Below are positions 45,491-56,131 of a DNA stretch of 64,000 nucleotides, piece after piece (the stretch's first letter is position 1; every line of letters starts with the position of its first letter). This DNA comes from Macrolepiota albuminosa. Its lineage: Eukaryota > Basidiomycota > Agaricomycetes > Agaricales > Agaricaceae. Position numbers and translations under genes: made by a program. The DNA is taken from assembly GCA_027475525.1 (NCBI GenBank), contig JAMWFC010000126.1, forward strand, positions 806,001-870,000, read 5' to 3'. The notes under the pieces are model-generated. The model worked only from the letters and a program-made list of their open reading frames with translations. It did no database searches and was not told the DNA's origin.

Positions 45491-46420
45491 CTACAACTGT
45501 GCCCTGTGAAGCAGTTTCAACTCGATGTAGGCTGCCAGTGAGGGATTTTTGCCAGACGCGTATGGGGCTGGGGGAACGTCAATGTGATGGAGTCTTCTTG
45601 GAAGGGTAGGCGGCGGGCGGCACGTATTGCTCGTGGGTAGCCCACATGAGGAATGTAGTCGGTACGTAGCATCCAATCGTGTAATCACAAATCGAGCATC
45701 AACAGCCGGCACACAGTCTGACAGCCGTTTTCGAGGCGAAAACACAACTCTGTGCTCCTGCTCTGAGTCATCGTCGTCCTCATCAACATCATCAACATCC
45801 TCCTCCCGTCCTTTCTCAGACCCAGACGCCTCATCACAATCCAACTCCCCATCCTCGTCATCGCTACCACTCGCCCTCACACTCGTATTCTTGGCCACTC
45901 ACCCTCACACTCGTATTCTCGGCCAACCACCTCCCCTCTCCACCAACACTCGCAATCATGGACGAGTCTTCATCAAAATATGCCGGGCCAAACCTATTGC
46001 TCCTTCTCCTTATAAGCCCACCACCGCCACCGCTCCCATCCTTTTGTCGTTTGGCATAAACGCATATGGACTTGCACTTGAGAGCAACGTCTTGTTGTCC
46101 CCTCCCTCTGACCCTTCTCATCCTCGTCTCCCTGGTCCTGGTCTTCCTCATTCCCAACAGCACCTTTCCCACCCCGATCTGAGAATCAACCAAACATCCA
46201 AATCCATCGAAAGCCTCGAAGGTCCTCGGCACATACATTCCCGCTCCCACACCAGGCCTCAAGAACCCATAAGACGCACTCACACCCGCACTGGGCTCGT
46301 CGCCCTGCCTCCAGCTCGCAGCACGCCGCTCAGCCGTGATCGTACCCTCCGTCCCTTTCTCCTTGCCTATCCCATTTCCCTGTTCATGGCCATCGCCCTT
46401 GGTGTCGCTCCTACACCCAC
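45491..46420 (-). pseudogene. Possible minus-strand gene with acidic C-terminal part, frameshifted
   Basis: A frame open from about 46420 reads GTEGTITAERRAASWRQ, then GAGMYVPRTFEAFDGFG and KVLLGMRKTRTRETRMRR. A 28-bp direct repeat at 45869-45924 changes the frame. In the new frame a Ser/Asp/Glu-rich run (DDVDEDDDDSEQEHR) and a tail to 45491 follow. The plus strand is also open here, but it is low-complexity Pro/Ser/His sequence that mirrors the GC pattern. The family is not recognised. Confidence 0.3.
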
Positions 46421-46659
46421 CTCTGCCATGGTGCCGCTAGTAATGCCGCAGCACCTCCTCGCTCCGCCGCGTGATATTGATCGTCTCGTCTGTGTTTGTG
46501 CGTGAAAACACAGGCGCAGCAATGCTTGCAGTGGTGGGTGTTGTTGCTGTTGTCATTCTCGGTGCTACCAGCACCGTTCTCGGCTTGTGCTCGTGCTCGT
46601 AGGGGTGGCAGTCGTGGTGGTTGGACTCGTCAATGTGGATGTGGATACACCGCTATGGC

Positions 46660-47010
46660 CTGTCTGTCCCTTCTTGGCACTCGCAAGATGAAGCTGGACA
46701 GACATGCAGTAACATAACGGCGTCCAGTCTCCCTCCCTTCTGAAGGGCCTGAACAATTAACCCGGGCCCCGACGTGACATATGTGTGCCTATGACCTTGG
46801 CTTCGTCTCGGATACCTCTTAAAGGAATACACTGGAAAGGTCGTCCAAGAGTTTTGGCAATGGATTGGCCGAGGGATGTTTTGCCCGTACCAGGGGTCCG
46901 ACGAAGCTGCATGGCATTCAAAAAAATCGTCATAAGTGGTGAAACTGGTACTCACAGTAAAATGGGTCCTTTAACGTGTGTCTGGCCTTGAGGGGCCCGG
47001 ATATCGGGGA
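46660..47010 (-). pseudogene. Lon protease AAA-domain fragment
   Basis: Minus-strand pieces match the ATP-binding core of Lon proteases (mitochondrial or peroxisomal AAA+ proteases). They are LKARHTLK before a 49-bp intron (46955-46907, GTGAGT...CAG), then the Walker A region [30 protein letters not shown] and, one frame over, [20 protein letters not shown]. At least three single-base frame breaks are present, and the N-terminal substrate domain, Walker B and proteolytic domain are absent. It is a short decayed copy, not a working gene. Confidence 0.75.
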
Positions 47011-47359
47011 AGGTTTGAGAGTTTGCTGTTGCTTGCTCTTGTCACAAGTACCTGATCCTATGCTGTTTCGGGATACTGTGAGCATCATGATTAAGTACTT
47101 TGACCATTGAACATTCAATTTCCCAGATCTTCCTGTTTCCAATCGATCCAATCTGCATGTCTTGACGGAAAGCCAGGTGTATAGAATTATTGGGTCTACC
47201 GAGAAGACTGACAAAGGTCTTTTACGCGCAACCGGTGTCGAGGTTTTGGCACTCAATGACTCAGCTGAAGGAAGCCCGAGAAAGATGTCTCTGGTAAGTC
47301 CACATGAGCTTACCGCCACTAGAGTATATTCATCAACATCATACAGAACGCAAGCAATG
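47011..47359. other. Possible plus-strand exon, unassigned
   Basis: 47132-47293 on the plus strand reads as an exon (NRSNLHVLTESQVYRIIG, TDKGLLRATGVEVLALND) between an acceptor-like TTTCCCAG and a donor GTAAGT. Family unknown and no partner exon certain. Confidence 0.25.
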
Positions 47360-48040
47360 TCATTCCTGCATCAGTGGTTCGCTGAACCCTGACGCCTCGC
47401 CATACAGCTCCGCGGCACCCAGAAGCTCGCAGACCCACTTCACCTCTGGGTACCAAAATGCCACGCTATTCGTGGCGTCGAGGAACGTCTCGGGCACTTT
47501 GAAGGGCCCATGGGCATTCAGCAACAGGAAACGCCCTGCGACGGCAAATGACGAGGCGGATATGATGTGCGTGAGTGCAGAGCCCACGGCTCGCCGCCCC
47601 CTACTTAAAAAGGCGAACCGCACGAGGTTGGCCAGTCTGTGCACGTGGGGTTTGAACGAGGAAAGGTTCCGGTTGAAGTTGACAGGACAGGCGTTGTGTA
47701 TGACGTTAAGCAACTAGGGAGAGGAGGAGAAAAAATCCAAATGAGCTTGATAACCTCCACATACACAGACGCACGTACCTCGTACAATTCCTTCTCACCA
47801 ATGTTGAAATCATGTCTGCCCAGGTCTCCGCATAATCCACGACTTTATCCCAGGCTCGAGATGACATGTACGCTCCCGGCTTTGCCATCATGTCCATCTG
47901 CCGCTGATGAGGTGATGCCACCACAACGCTTGTGCTCGTATGTGCACGATTGAGACAGATGACTTTCAACACGCCCGGGTCACCCATGAGGTGCGCTAGG
48001 AAGAAACACCCAAGGCTCCCTGTCGACCCGTCAGAACGAC
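47360..48040 (-). pseudogene. NRPS-like adenylate-forming reductase fragment (thioester-reductase domain)
   Basis: The minus strand encodes the NAD(P)-binding Rossmann start DGSTGSLGCFFLAHLMGDPG, then VLKVICLNRAH and MSSRAWDKVV. After a frame change near 47835 it continues with LGRHDFNIGEKELYE. A good intron follows (donor GTACGT after ...LYE, acceptor CCTAG), then LLNVIHNACPVNFNRNLSSF, HVHRLANLVRFAFLS, GRFLLLNAHGPFKVPETFL and YPEVKWVCELL. These are hallmarks of the reductase domain of fungal NRPS-like enzymes (Lys2-type carboxylic acid reductases), which release an aldehyde from a thioester. The adenylation and carrier domains are missing. It is a truncated relic. Confidence 0.72.
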
Positions 48041-48056
48041 TAACAATTACTGCTCA

Positions 48057-48598
48057 GCAAAACAAACAATCAACAACTGTAGCGGCATCACGCAAGTCAG
48101 CGTACAAGAACTAAGTCTTGGCATCGCAGCAAGCTAAGGATACGGAACTGATTGAACACATCGAAAAGCAAGTTGACTACGAACAAGGTGAATATATTGA
48201 CTATACATTTTTTGACTCTCACACTCGTTTTAGCTGCAGCCTGTCACAGACAATCTGTTGTTATCGATCTGGAAGAAAAAGATACGGAGACCGAATCTGA
48301 GGTGCAAACAATGGAACAAGGTACTAGCGAGCCGGAAGCGGAGGAGATCACTGAAGGTGTGCATCTTAACTAATGTGTCGGACCATTGATTATCTTATTA
48401 ACTGTTTATAGAACACTCGGAGCCTGATGCTGATACAGATATCGAGAGAGAGATCACTGAAGGTGCGTATTCTAATTAATGGGGTGGACAAATGAGTATC
48501 TTCGTCTTCTTCCGAAATTCAGAGTATTGACTTTGTTCCATCTTCTTCTGAGGCTCAGGGTGCTTTATTGGATGAAGATATGTCTGAGGACAATTAGA
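48057..48598 (+). pseudogene. Acidic C-terminal remnant of a multi-exon gene
   Basis: The plus strand reads TTVAASRKSAYKN, a TAA, then VLASQQAKDTELIEHIEKQV. Short exons follow, separated by intron-like gaps (48188-48235, 48357-48410, 48463-48525), each starting GT and ending AG: SVVIDLEEKDTETESEVQTM, EPDADTDIEREITE and finally SIDFVPSSSEAQG to TAG at 48598. The last junction is out of phase and one stop is in frame, so this looks like a decayed gene end. The family is not recognised; such acidic tails are seen on some fungal DDE transposases, but this is a guess. Confidence 0.35.
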
Positions 48599-48849
48599 AT
48601 AGCTGGGACATGTAGCTTAACCATTGACTTGTAGAATTTTTATGATATTTCTTTTTGAATTTTTTTTATTGAGAAAAAAAACAGAAAAGAATATTTTTCT
48701 CATGATCCTGTGAGGTACATGGGGTGTTTTTGAGTGCAAAGGGCATGTATTTTAAGAGGGCTATTCAAAAATAATATTTTCAGATTTTGTAAAATTTATT
48801 TAAATAAAAATAGAACAACTCTCTCACGCAAACCTTCTAGTGAGTGAGG

Positions 48850-50560
48850 CCTGGGATAACGGCCGTTATCCCGTCACTCCTTGTTCTCAAGCTAGCAGTC
48901 TAGGATTTGAGTGGATCACTTAGGTCTAACAGGAAAATATGTTTCTAGACCTATTCCCCTTTTCTACCAACCAACCAATAAGTCACATGACCTCTAGATC
49001 CTTTGCTATGTCCCAATCAATAAGGGGGTCTAAAAGTTGATTTTTTTAAGCAGTAAATTGTAAATATCTCAGGAACTACTATAGTATATGCTGGATCTGT
49101 GGGTTGGTAGAAAACCGGTTTTTCAAGGGCTATCCAAAAATAGCCTGATTTCGAAAATCCACCCAGTAGTCCATGAGATAATCCAGGAACAATCCAAGTT
49201 TTTTGAGGTCTGATATTGTTAAAATAGTATACTCCTTGTTCCTGGGCTAGAAGTCTAGATTTTGAGCAGATCACTTAGGTTTAACATGAAGATATGTTTC
49301 TAGACCTATTTACCTTTTCTACCAACCAACCAATAAGTCACATGACCTCTAGATCATTTGCTATGTCCAAATCAATAAGAGGGTCTAAAAGTTGACTTTT
49401 AAGCAATAAATTGTGAATATCTCAGGAACTACTCTGGTATATGCCAGACCTGTGGGTTGGTAGAAAACCAGTTTTCCAAGGGCTATCCAAAAATACCCTG
49501 ATTATGATAATCCACCCAGTAGTCCATGAGATAATCCAGGAACAATGCAAGTTTTTTGAGGTCTGATATTGTTAACATAGTATACTCCTTGTTCCTGGGC
49601 TAGAAGTCTAGATTTTGAGCAGATCACTTAGGTTTAACAGGGAGGTATATTCCTAGACCTATTTGCCTTTTCTACCAACCAGCCAATAAGTCACATGACC
49701 CCTAGATCATTTGCTATGTCCAAATCAATAAAGGGGTCTAAAAGTTGACTTTTAAGCAAGAAATTGTAACTATCTCAGGAACTACTATGGTATATGCCAG
49801 ACCTGTGGGTTGGTAGTAAACCAGTTCCTCAAGGGCTATCCAGAAATACTCTGATTTTGAGAATCCACCCAGTAGTTCATGAGATAATCCAGGAACAATG
49901 CAAATTTTCTAATATCTTGTATTTTCAAAGCAGAGTAGTACCCCTTGTTCCTGGGATAAAAGACTAGGATTTGAGCAGATCACTTTGATCCAACAAGGAA
50001 ATATGTTCCTAGACCTATTCTGCTGGGCAACCAACCAGCCATCAAGTCACATGACCTCTGGATCCTTTGCTATGGCCCAATCAATAAGGAGGTGTAAAAG
50101 TTGATTTTCCAAATAATAAATTGAAAATATCACAGTGGCTATCATAACATATGCTAGACCTGTGGGATGGTAGAAGTCCAGTTTCTCAAGGGCTATCCAA
50201 TGGTACCCTGCTTTTTTATTTCTGCACAGTAGTTCATGAGATAATACAGGAACATTGCAAATTTATAATATTTTATATTTCAAAATAGTATATTCTTTGT
50301 TTCTGGGCTAGAAGACTCAGATTTGAGCAGATCACTTGGCTCTAAGAAGAAAATATCTTTCTAGACCTACTTTGCTTGCCAACCAACCAATTATCAAGAC
50401 ATATGACTTCTGTATCCTTTGCCACAGCTCTATCAATATGGGAGTCTGGCAGTTGATTTGTTTAGAAGTAAATTGTACATATCTTAGATCTACCCTAGTA
50501 TATGCCAGACCTGTAAGCTAATAAAATTCTCCAAAAGCTATTTAGAGATACTTTGATTAA
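48850..50560. repeat. Satellite array, about 355-bp unit, about 4.7 copies
   Basis: The phrase CTCCTTGTTCCTGGGCTAGA starts units near 48879, 49234, 49587, 49943 and 50295 (spacing 355, 353, 356 and 352 bp). Copies diverge gradually, most at the right end. The units are AT-rich and nearly free of CpG. GTCACATGAC occurs once in each of the first four units (48982, 49337, 49690 and 50046). No ORF is conserved between units. An AT-rich transition continues to about 51200. Confidence 0.92.
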
Positions 50561-52351
50561 GAAATTCTGCTTAGTATTTTCTTGTTTCTCAAAGAGCAGT
50601 CTATTAAACAAATATGAAAGCTCTAAGTTATGCACTATAAGTCAGTTATTTTAAAAGCTAGTCAATATTAAATGAAAGTATAATATGCATGTAAAATACA
50701 AATATTAAGTAATATAATTTTCTATTTTTTAGTTTGTTTATTTTAATTAGAAAATTATATTAATAGAATATATAAATCGGCACTCACATTTGGAGTGCCA
50801 CTTGTATTACATTATAAATTTATTATTTTTCTTCCTGCTAAAACTGTAGCTATAGATATTTATTTTTTTTTTTTGAAACTAACAACTTGAATAAAAATAG
50901 CAAACTAAAAGGCAAAGTACTGTTTACTATAATAAATATATGAGTAGTACTTATTTTCTTGATATTATTAATTTACAAATGCTTTAAAAACAGTTCTCTA
51001 ATTGAGCTAAAACTGCAATTTCTGTAAGTAAATACACAAGTATTTTTATGCTGCAGCAAAATACTTTGCCAGTTATTAAGCAATTCAGTGGCTGCTAATC
51101 AAGTAGCAGTTGGTTTAACAATGTATAATATCATGAATTATACATATACAAGTTGCACAGTGTTATCTAAAACACACCAAGTATTGCTGAGTGATCGCAC
51201 TGAGGGCCACATCTTCCATGAAAATGAGGAACTGTGAGTGGCACAGTAAATGTCTTGGCTAAAATCCGCGCAAAAAAAGAAGCTTACCTAAAAGAAGGCA
51301 ATTTGTTTTCATGCTCAAGTTTGTGGGCCCAAAGAGCTCTAGACGACGTTTGACCTTGGTGTGAGTTAGACCTTTGACGGTGCATTGTAGCAGGATACAG
51401 ACATTGTCAATGGCAATGGTCTCGAGGTCGACCTTTTACTTACCATAATGGTCCTCGACCTTGAGCTCTATCTAATAGTGTAATTGAGGAGAGCGCAGCC
51501 TAGATATCTCGGGCAGAGTCGCACCTTTCAGCCAACTGTGAGCGGGAACGTGCGAACACGGCTTGAGCTGCCGAGTGGGGTGGATATCCACCTGCTTACA
51601 TCAGTCAGTGTGAGAACGCGGCTTGAGCTGCCGGGTGAGGTGGATATCCACCTGCTTACATCAGCCACTTGCAAGCCCGTCGTGCCGCGCCGCCTGAATT
51701 GAATCGTCTCCGAGAAGGGTTGTGAGTAGACACTTGAAGAGGGGCGGTCGGACTTATGTCGAAGAATTCAGCCTCGTGGCGGTGGGGTGCAAGATTTAGG
51801 CAGGCGGGCAGACCAGGCAAATCCGAAGCAAGCTTACGTAGAAAACAAATGTATCATGTGGGCTACAGTCAAGTAGTAGGTGACAAGTTCGTCACTGCCT
51901 TCTTGCTAGGTCTCGTTGGCTGCATCTTGGCAGGAAAGTTATATGTCTGGGATCACGAGTCTCATGGTGTCACGACTTGTTCTCAAGCTTCGAGAAATCT
52001 CTGACAAGGGACCAGTCAAGTAGTTAGGTGCAACATTGTCCGATGACAAGAATCTCCAGGATCAGTCATGCCTCACTGACTCTTAGCGGCCGTGAGTATG
52101 ACTGCAGACGGTTTCATTATACTTTTCGCAGAAATGCAAAGTAGAGATAGACGAAGATCACTTCTTCAATTCCTGTTGCAAAGTGGGATGCTGCTATCAC
52201 TTACGCCTTTGGTTTAGCACGTTTGCGGATTAAGTTATGGCGCCTGTCTGTACTTATTTATGAACTCTTGCGGTGTTTCTCGCGCCAGATCAAATGCAAT
52301 TAAACGATCGTATCGTAGATCAGACGAAGTCATTCAAGGCGTTCACAACAG
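50561..52351. other. AT-rich then ordinary intergenic DNA, no gene
   Basis: 50561-51180 is AT-rich and CpG-poor. From 51200 CpG returns to host level. A 60-bp direct repeat (GCTTGAGCTGCCG...CACCTGCTTACATCAG) lies at about 51555-51665. No gene is supported. Confidence 0.5.
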
Positions 52352-52690
52352 TTAGCTCTTGGATTGTGCCTGAGCTTGTATCTTTTGCTGCAATATATTC
52401 GTCAAGTACGCCATGTTGTCCCTCTTTTTGGTAATGGTATCCTCCAACGTCTCAAGGTTCGTGCGAAGGTACTCGACCTTGTCTGAATAGTGTTTCAAGG
52501 CCTGTGGGCGCGTCTCCAGTGGCTCGATCAGGATTACAGATATGAAAACGAGGTAGAACATACCTTCTCAATATAATAACCAGTACTAACATCTACGATG
52601 ACGTGATCGGGATCCGACAGTTTTCCAGGAATATACAGTGAGTTGATTAGTGGAACGAGGAAGGTAAAGTTCGACGAAATTCACAGTCAC
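52352..52690 (-). pseudogene. PFD5: Prefoldin subunit 5 fragment
   Basis: Minus-strand exon 52690-52564 reads [34 protein letters not shown] 62-bp intron (GTATGT...ACAG) follows, then exon 52501-52352 reads ALKHYSDKVEYLRTNLETLE and DTITKKRDNMAYLTNILQQK to TAA, all in phase. This matches the second half of prefoldin subunit 5 (Gim5), a coiled-coil beta-hairpin subunit of the hexameric co-chaperone that hands actin and tubulin to the chaperonin. The first coiled-coil helix and start codon are not found upstream, so this is a 5'-truncated copy, although the remaining part is undamaged. Confidence 0.78.
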
Positions 52691-53116
52691 CGATCGCGAC
52701 CTTGTTCGGTCCATTACATAGATGGGGAGTCTGGCAAAGGCGAAAGAAAAGATGCATACGATAGCGGCGCGATAGGCAAAGACGATTTTGTTGCGCCGAC
52801 TCCTCGCGCCACTCCTCACATCGAGGGCCCCGGTGTCCAAGACGACGTAGTCCTGCCTCTCCACGTCATTGGGTCCAGCGCGTATGACATGTATGTAGTC
52901 TTGCTAGTTGTTGTTATGCTTTACTGATCCGTGGAGCAGAGCGTACACGATCGATGCTACCGTCGGTGCTGCTGGCCAGAGACTGTCGCTTTAAGTCGAC
53001 ACTGGCTCGTCTGATCTTGTGAGTCTGTCGTCATCGTCGTGTGCGATCACCAGCTCACGCTTTCTCCGGTGGAAGCTTCAAAATCGTGCTTGTCGATGTC
53101 GTGCAAGACCAGCAGC

Positions 53117-53252
53117 CATCCTTATAATCCGTTGAGCTCTGCGCAGACTGGAAAAGTTTTCAGCATCCAGTATTTGCAAGGCAACATCTCTGGCCTGTTG
53201 TTTGGGACAAATTCGACATTGGCAGCTACAGCCTCAACGCTCATGCTCTCGG
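53117..53252 (+). pseudogene. Aspartic protease (pepsin family A1) fragment
   Basis: The plus-strand frame HPYNPLSSAQTGKVFSIQYL then GNISGLLFGTN resembles the flap region of fungal pepsin-like proteases (YNP-SSS...FSI-Y--G--SG). Neither catalytic DTG is visible and no further exon is clear, so this is a small relic. Confidence 0.4.
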
Positions 53253-53539
53253 TGCGTGTCTGAAGTTCTGAATGCTCAATCAGCTTTGCACAAAACTATG
53301 TCCATGCAGGTGATAAGGATCATGCCGTTGGCTCGACGCTGCTCATGAGGGAATTGCAGGGCAGAAAAGTAGCGACAGAGACTTATTTGATGAAGAAATG
53401 TAATCAGAAGAACCATGATCAGAGTTCGTTAGAGTAATTCTTCAATGATTCAGGCGTTGGTGCTAGAAAATAACGCTATGGTGGATATTTCATACATCAA
53501 AACATAAGTAGAATTTGGCAGTCAACTGTCACATTGTAC

Positions 53540-53715
53540 TCATCCCTCGATGCCAGTAGGGAAATCAAAGACATTATGAGGATCATATTTGCGCTTTAAA
53601 GAGAGTAGACGAGCATAGTGAGAGCCGTAGTAACGCTGCCTCCCTGTATGTGACGTTACTCTTATACGGTTTATGAGGTGAGTCAACCGATACATACAGT
53701 CGACAAGTTTGTCAT
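53540..53715 (-). CDS. FAD-dependent oxidoreductase (berberine-bridge type), C-terminal end, interrupted
   Basis: Minus-strand exon 53715-53698 (NDKLVD) joins exon 53643-53540 across a 54-bp intron (GTATGT...ACAG), giving WRQRYYGSHYARLLSLKRKY and DPHNVFDFPTGIEG then TGA. This is the usual C-terminus of secreted FAD-linked oxidases of the berberine-bridge/BBE family (Y-x-N/S-x-x-RL...K-KYDP-NVF-FP-GI). The upstream part should lie to the right, but the sequence is broken exactly at 53716 by the LTR of gypsy-3, so the gene is split by a recent insertion and the rest lies beyond the window. Confidence 0.75.
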
Positions 53716-54634
53716 TGATGCGAAATGTAAGTTTACTTATATTGTAAAGTAGCCTTAACGGAATAAGACTAGACTTTTAAATAAGTCAACTTAACTTCAC
53801 TAAGATCGTGGGGCTTAGTTACGCGCACGCACACTCCGTAAAGTAGTGTTGTTATAATTTTTATTGATTTTAAAATTGTAATGCAAATCAAAATTCACAC
53901 TAAAATTTGGGAATCAAATAGTATTAATTACTAATAAAACCCGAAGTCAACTATTATGCGGCTGGCCTAAGATGTCCGCTCCCTGGGGACTCCGAGCCGT
54001 GGCAAGTGCGTTGCTTGCCCGACTCCCCCAAATTCCCCTCCTCTTTATACTGCCTCCTTCGACGCACGGACCGTCGAATCCCTCGTGTATTTTTATGTTG
54101 TGCGCACGACTGGCGCTCGGCGTAGCGTTGTACCGGGTCTGGACCTCGGTTGCTGTTTGTGCCGGCGCTTGGCGTCGTGGCTAAAGGTTCGTCCATCTTT
54201 TTCTTCGGCTCTTCCTACCCTTCTAACTCTTTGGTTATCCTTCTTCCTTCTTTTGCCAGAGCGGCCTGTCGTGGTTGCGTGGTCGTGGTACAACGTGTCG
54301 AGGTGCTGAGGACGAGGCTCATCGTTGTTTCCAATGGTACGTCGTCACTCGGGGATAGTTCTTTTTGATGGTTGATGCCGGATCTGACTGCCGAGCACCG
54401 CCACTGTCGGCTATCCCCTTTGATCGGATATTCGGCGCATCTCTACTTGGCTGTTTACGTGCTGGGTTCGTCGTTTTTACACGTCGTGAGGCTTTTTTTT
54501 TTTGAGGTGAAGGCTCCCGCGTCTACAGTTTTCGACGCCTGCTTACAGTTTTCAGCAGATAACCGTTTGGTTTGTTTGTTTTTAGGGAGCCTTTCTTGTC
54601 TTTCTTATGCCTCGATTTAGAGGCATTCGTATCA
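53716..54634 (-). repeat. 3' LTR of gypsy-3 (919 bp)
   Basis: The edges are TGATGCGAAATG at 53716 and CATTCGTATCA at 54634, an inverted pair TGATRCGAA(A)TG. A TATA box for the minus strand (AGTATAAAG) is at about 54042-54050. It contains an 80-codon minus-strand ORF (54196-53954, MDEPLATTPSAGTNSN...) repeated in the other LTR; significance unknown. The right edge is inferred from termini and polypurine tract, because the other LTR copy is cut off. Confidence 0.8.
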
Positions 54635-54646
54635 CCTCCCCCACAC
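54635..54646 (-). promoter_or_regulatory. Polypurine tract of gypsy-3
   Basis: GTGTGGGGGAGG on the minus strand directly precedes the LTR start TGATACGAATG, as expected for plus-strand DNA priming. Confidence 0.75.
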
Positions 54647-54851
54647 TATGTAATGACTGTCCTCAGTCATCGTAAACCAGCCTGGTGAGCCCAGCCTTTC
54701 CATTTTCAATTTTCTCCGAGCCAAAGTCTTAAAATTTGTCTTCCGTATCTGCAGTAGATAGAGAATAAAATTTTTCGCTTTTCCCTCTCCTGAGTCGTTC
54801 GATCATACCCGTACCAGCTTAAAACGACGATGCCTGCCCTCATTCCTGAGC

Positions 54852-56131
54852 ATGGCTCCTTCCGGTGTCCCCACTGCTCCTCGCAAGTCTGCAAACGCTA
54901 GACCGCGTCCTCAAGTCGTCATTTCGACCCCTCCAAAGCCACCTGCTCCGCCTCCCCAGCCTGCGCCTGTTCCGACGGATTTTTATGGCTTGTTCCAGCG
55001 CGCTGTCAAGCGCGATGGCAACAAGGTTATAACGTCCGTGTTCAAGTACCCATGGTTCGCAGAGGCTGCAATTGGCCTCTGTGCCACTGCCAGGTCTTTT
55101 CCTGGAACACCTGCCGACCGTGCTCGGTTCTTAGGTGGCGCTGGCTGGGTCTGTTCTTCTTTTTCCCTCTTCCCCCTTCCGTCTGATGCTTTTCACAGCG
55201 TTTTGCTGATGAGAGCACCTTTGGTCGTCTCTCTGAACAGAGAGGTCTTTGCGAGACTCTCTCCGGCATCCTTCCCTTACTTGATCGCAGTGCCGCTGAT
55301 GATTCGGGCGACGTGAAGGCATTCTTTTCCTTCGTTGACGCTTTCCTCGTCGTTGCACAGAACGAAAAACTTAGGAAGGAGCGCGAGGAGGTAAGTTCCC
55401 CTTTCAGTTCCTCTACTTGTAATCCTGATTCTTTTGCTACAGGTACTGCGTCGCGCACAGGACAAAGATGTCGAGATGCTCGGTACGCCTACTCCGCGCC
55501 CCGCAAAACGCCGTGCTAACGTAAGTTCTAGCTCGCAAGCTTGACTTAGTTGTGCGTCGCTTGGACACGCTGACGTTGTCTCTTCCCCCTCCTCAGGTCG
55601 AGCCCGAGGGGAAACCAAGGGCAAAGAAACTCAGGGTGCATCCATCACTTGGTGCGTTCCCTTTGTTATCTTTCGTTGTCCCTTTTCTCATCCTTCTTGT
55701 CACCCAGCTAGCCATGTTCCTGGTAGCGAGGCAGCACTGGCGCTACTTTCCGAGGTGGACCAGGTCTTGGACGCGGTCCAACTGGCTGACGACGACGACT
55801 CCGTTCCTCAAGCTGAACTTCAGAGGCACTGCGACGCGGTCGACGTAGCTGCACAGCTTCAACTTTACCAGCTTGACATCGTGCTGCAGACCTTCAAGAT
55901 GATCTCCGAACGCCGTGCGCGTCTCAGCAAGGTTCTTGGTCCCTCTGAGGTTGACCAAGCTGGCTCGTTGCTCCACGCGCTTCAGGTCTCCTTGCCAGTA
56001 TGTCCTTACTTCTTTTCTATTGTCAGGTCTTATTACTTTTTCTGTTTGTTTCACAGTCCGGTAACGACGACTCCGATATTGAATTTCAGGACCTCCCGCA
56101 GGACGCAACCGAAGACGCCGTGGCGGTATAA
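54852..56131 (+). CDS. Six-exon antisense gene inside gypsy-3, unknown function (328 aa)
   Basis: Exons 54852-55148, 55199-55390, 55443-55520, 55597-55651, 55708-55997 and 56057-56131. All five introns (50, 52, 76, 56 and 59 bp) are GT-AG (donors GTCTGT, GTAAGT, GTAAGT, GTGCGT, GTATGT) and all phases agree from ATG to TAA. The protein has a Pro-rich disordered start (TPPKPPAPPPQPAPVPTDFY) and a compact region (LFQRAVKRDGNKVITSVFKY, PWFAEAAIGLCATARSFPG, FLVVAQNEKLRKEREEVLRR). A basic nuclear-signal-like segment follows (RPAKRRAN, KPRAKKLRVHP), then a helical C-terminal half (LALLSEVDQVLDAVQLAD, LQLYQLDIVLQTFKMISERR) and an acidic end. It is CpG-rich, unlike the pol gene next to it. I do not recognise the family. 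It runs opposite to gag-pol, so its introns would stay in the element's genomic RNA. Confidence 0.82.

Noticed and set aside
45627..46505. 292-codon plus-strand ORF
   Set aside because: Pro/Ser/His-rich with no motif; the opposite strand reads more like protein. Neither is strong, and only the minus strand was listed, at low confidence.
51555..51665. 60-bp direct repeat as a further assembly duplication
   Set aside because: The two copies differ at several bases and the period is 60, not 77, so it is treated as a true diverged repeat.
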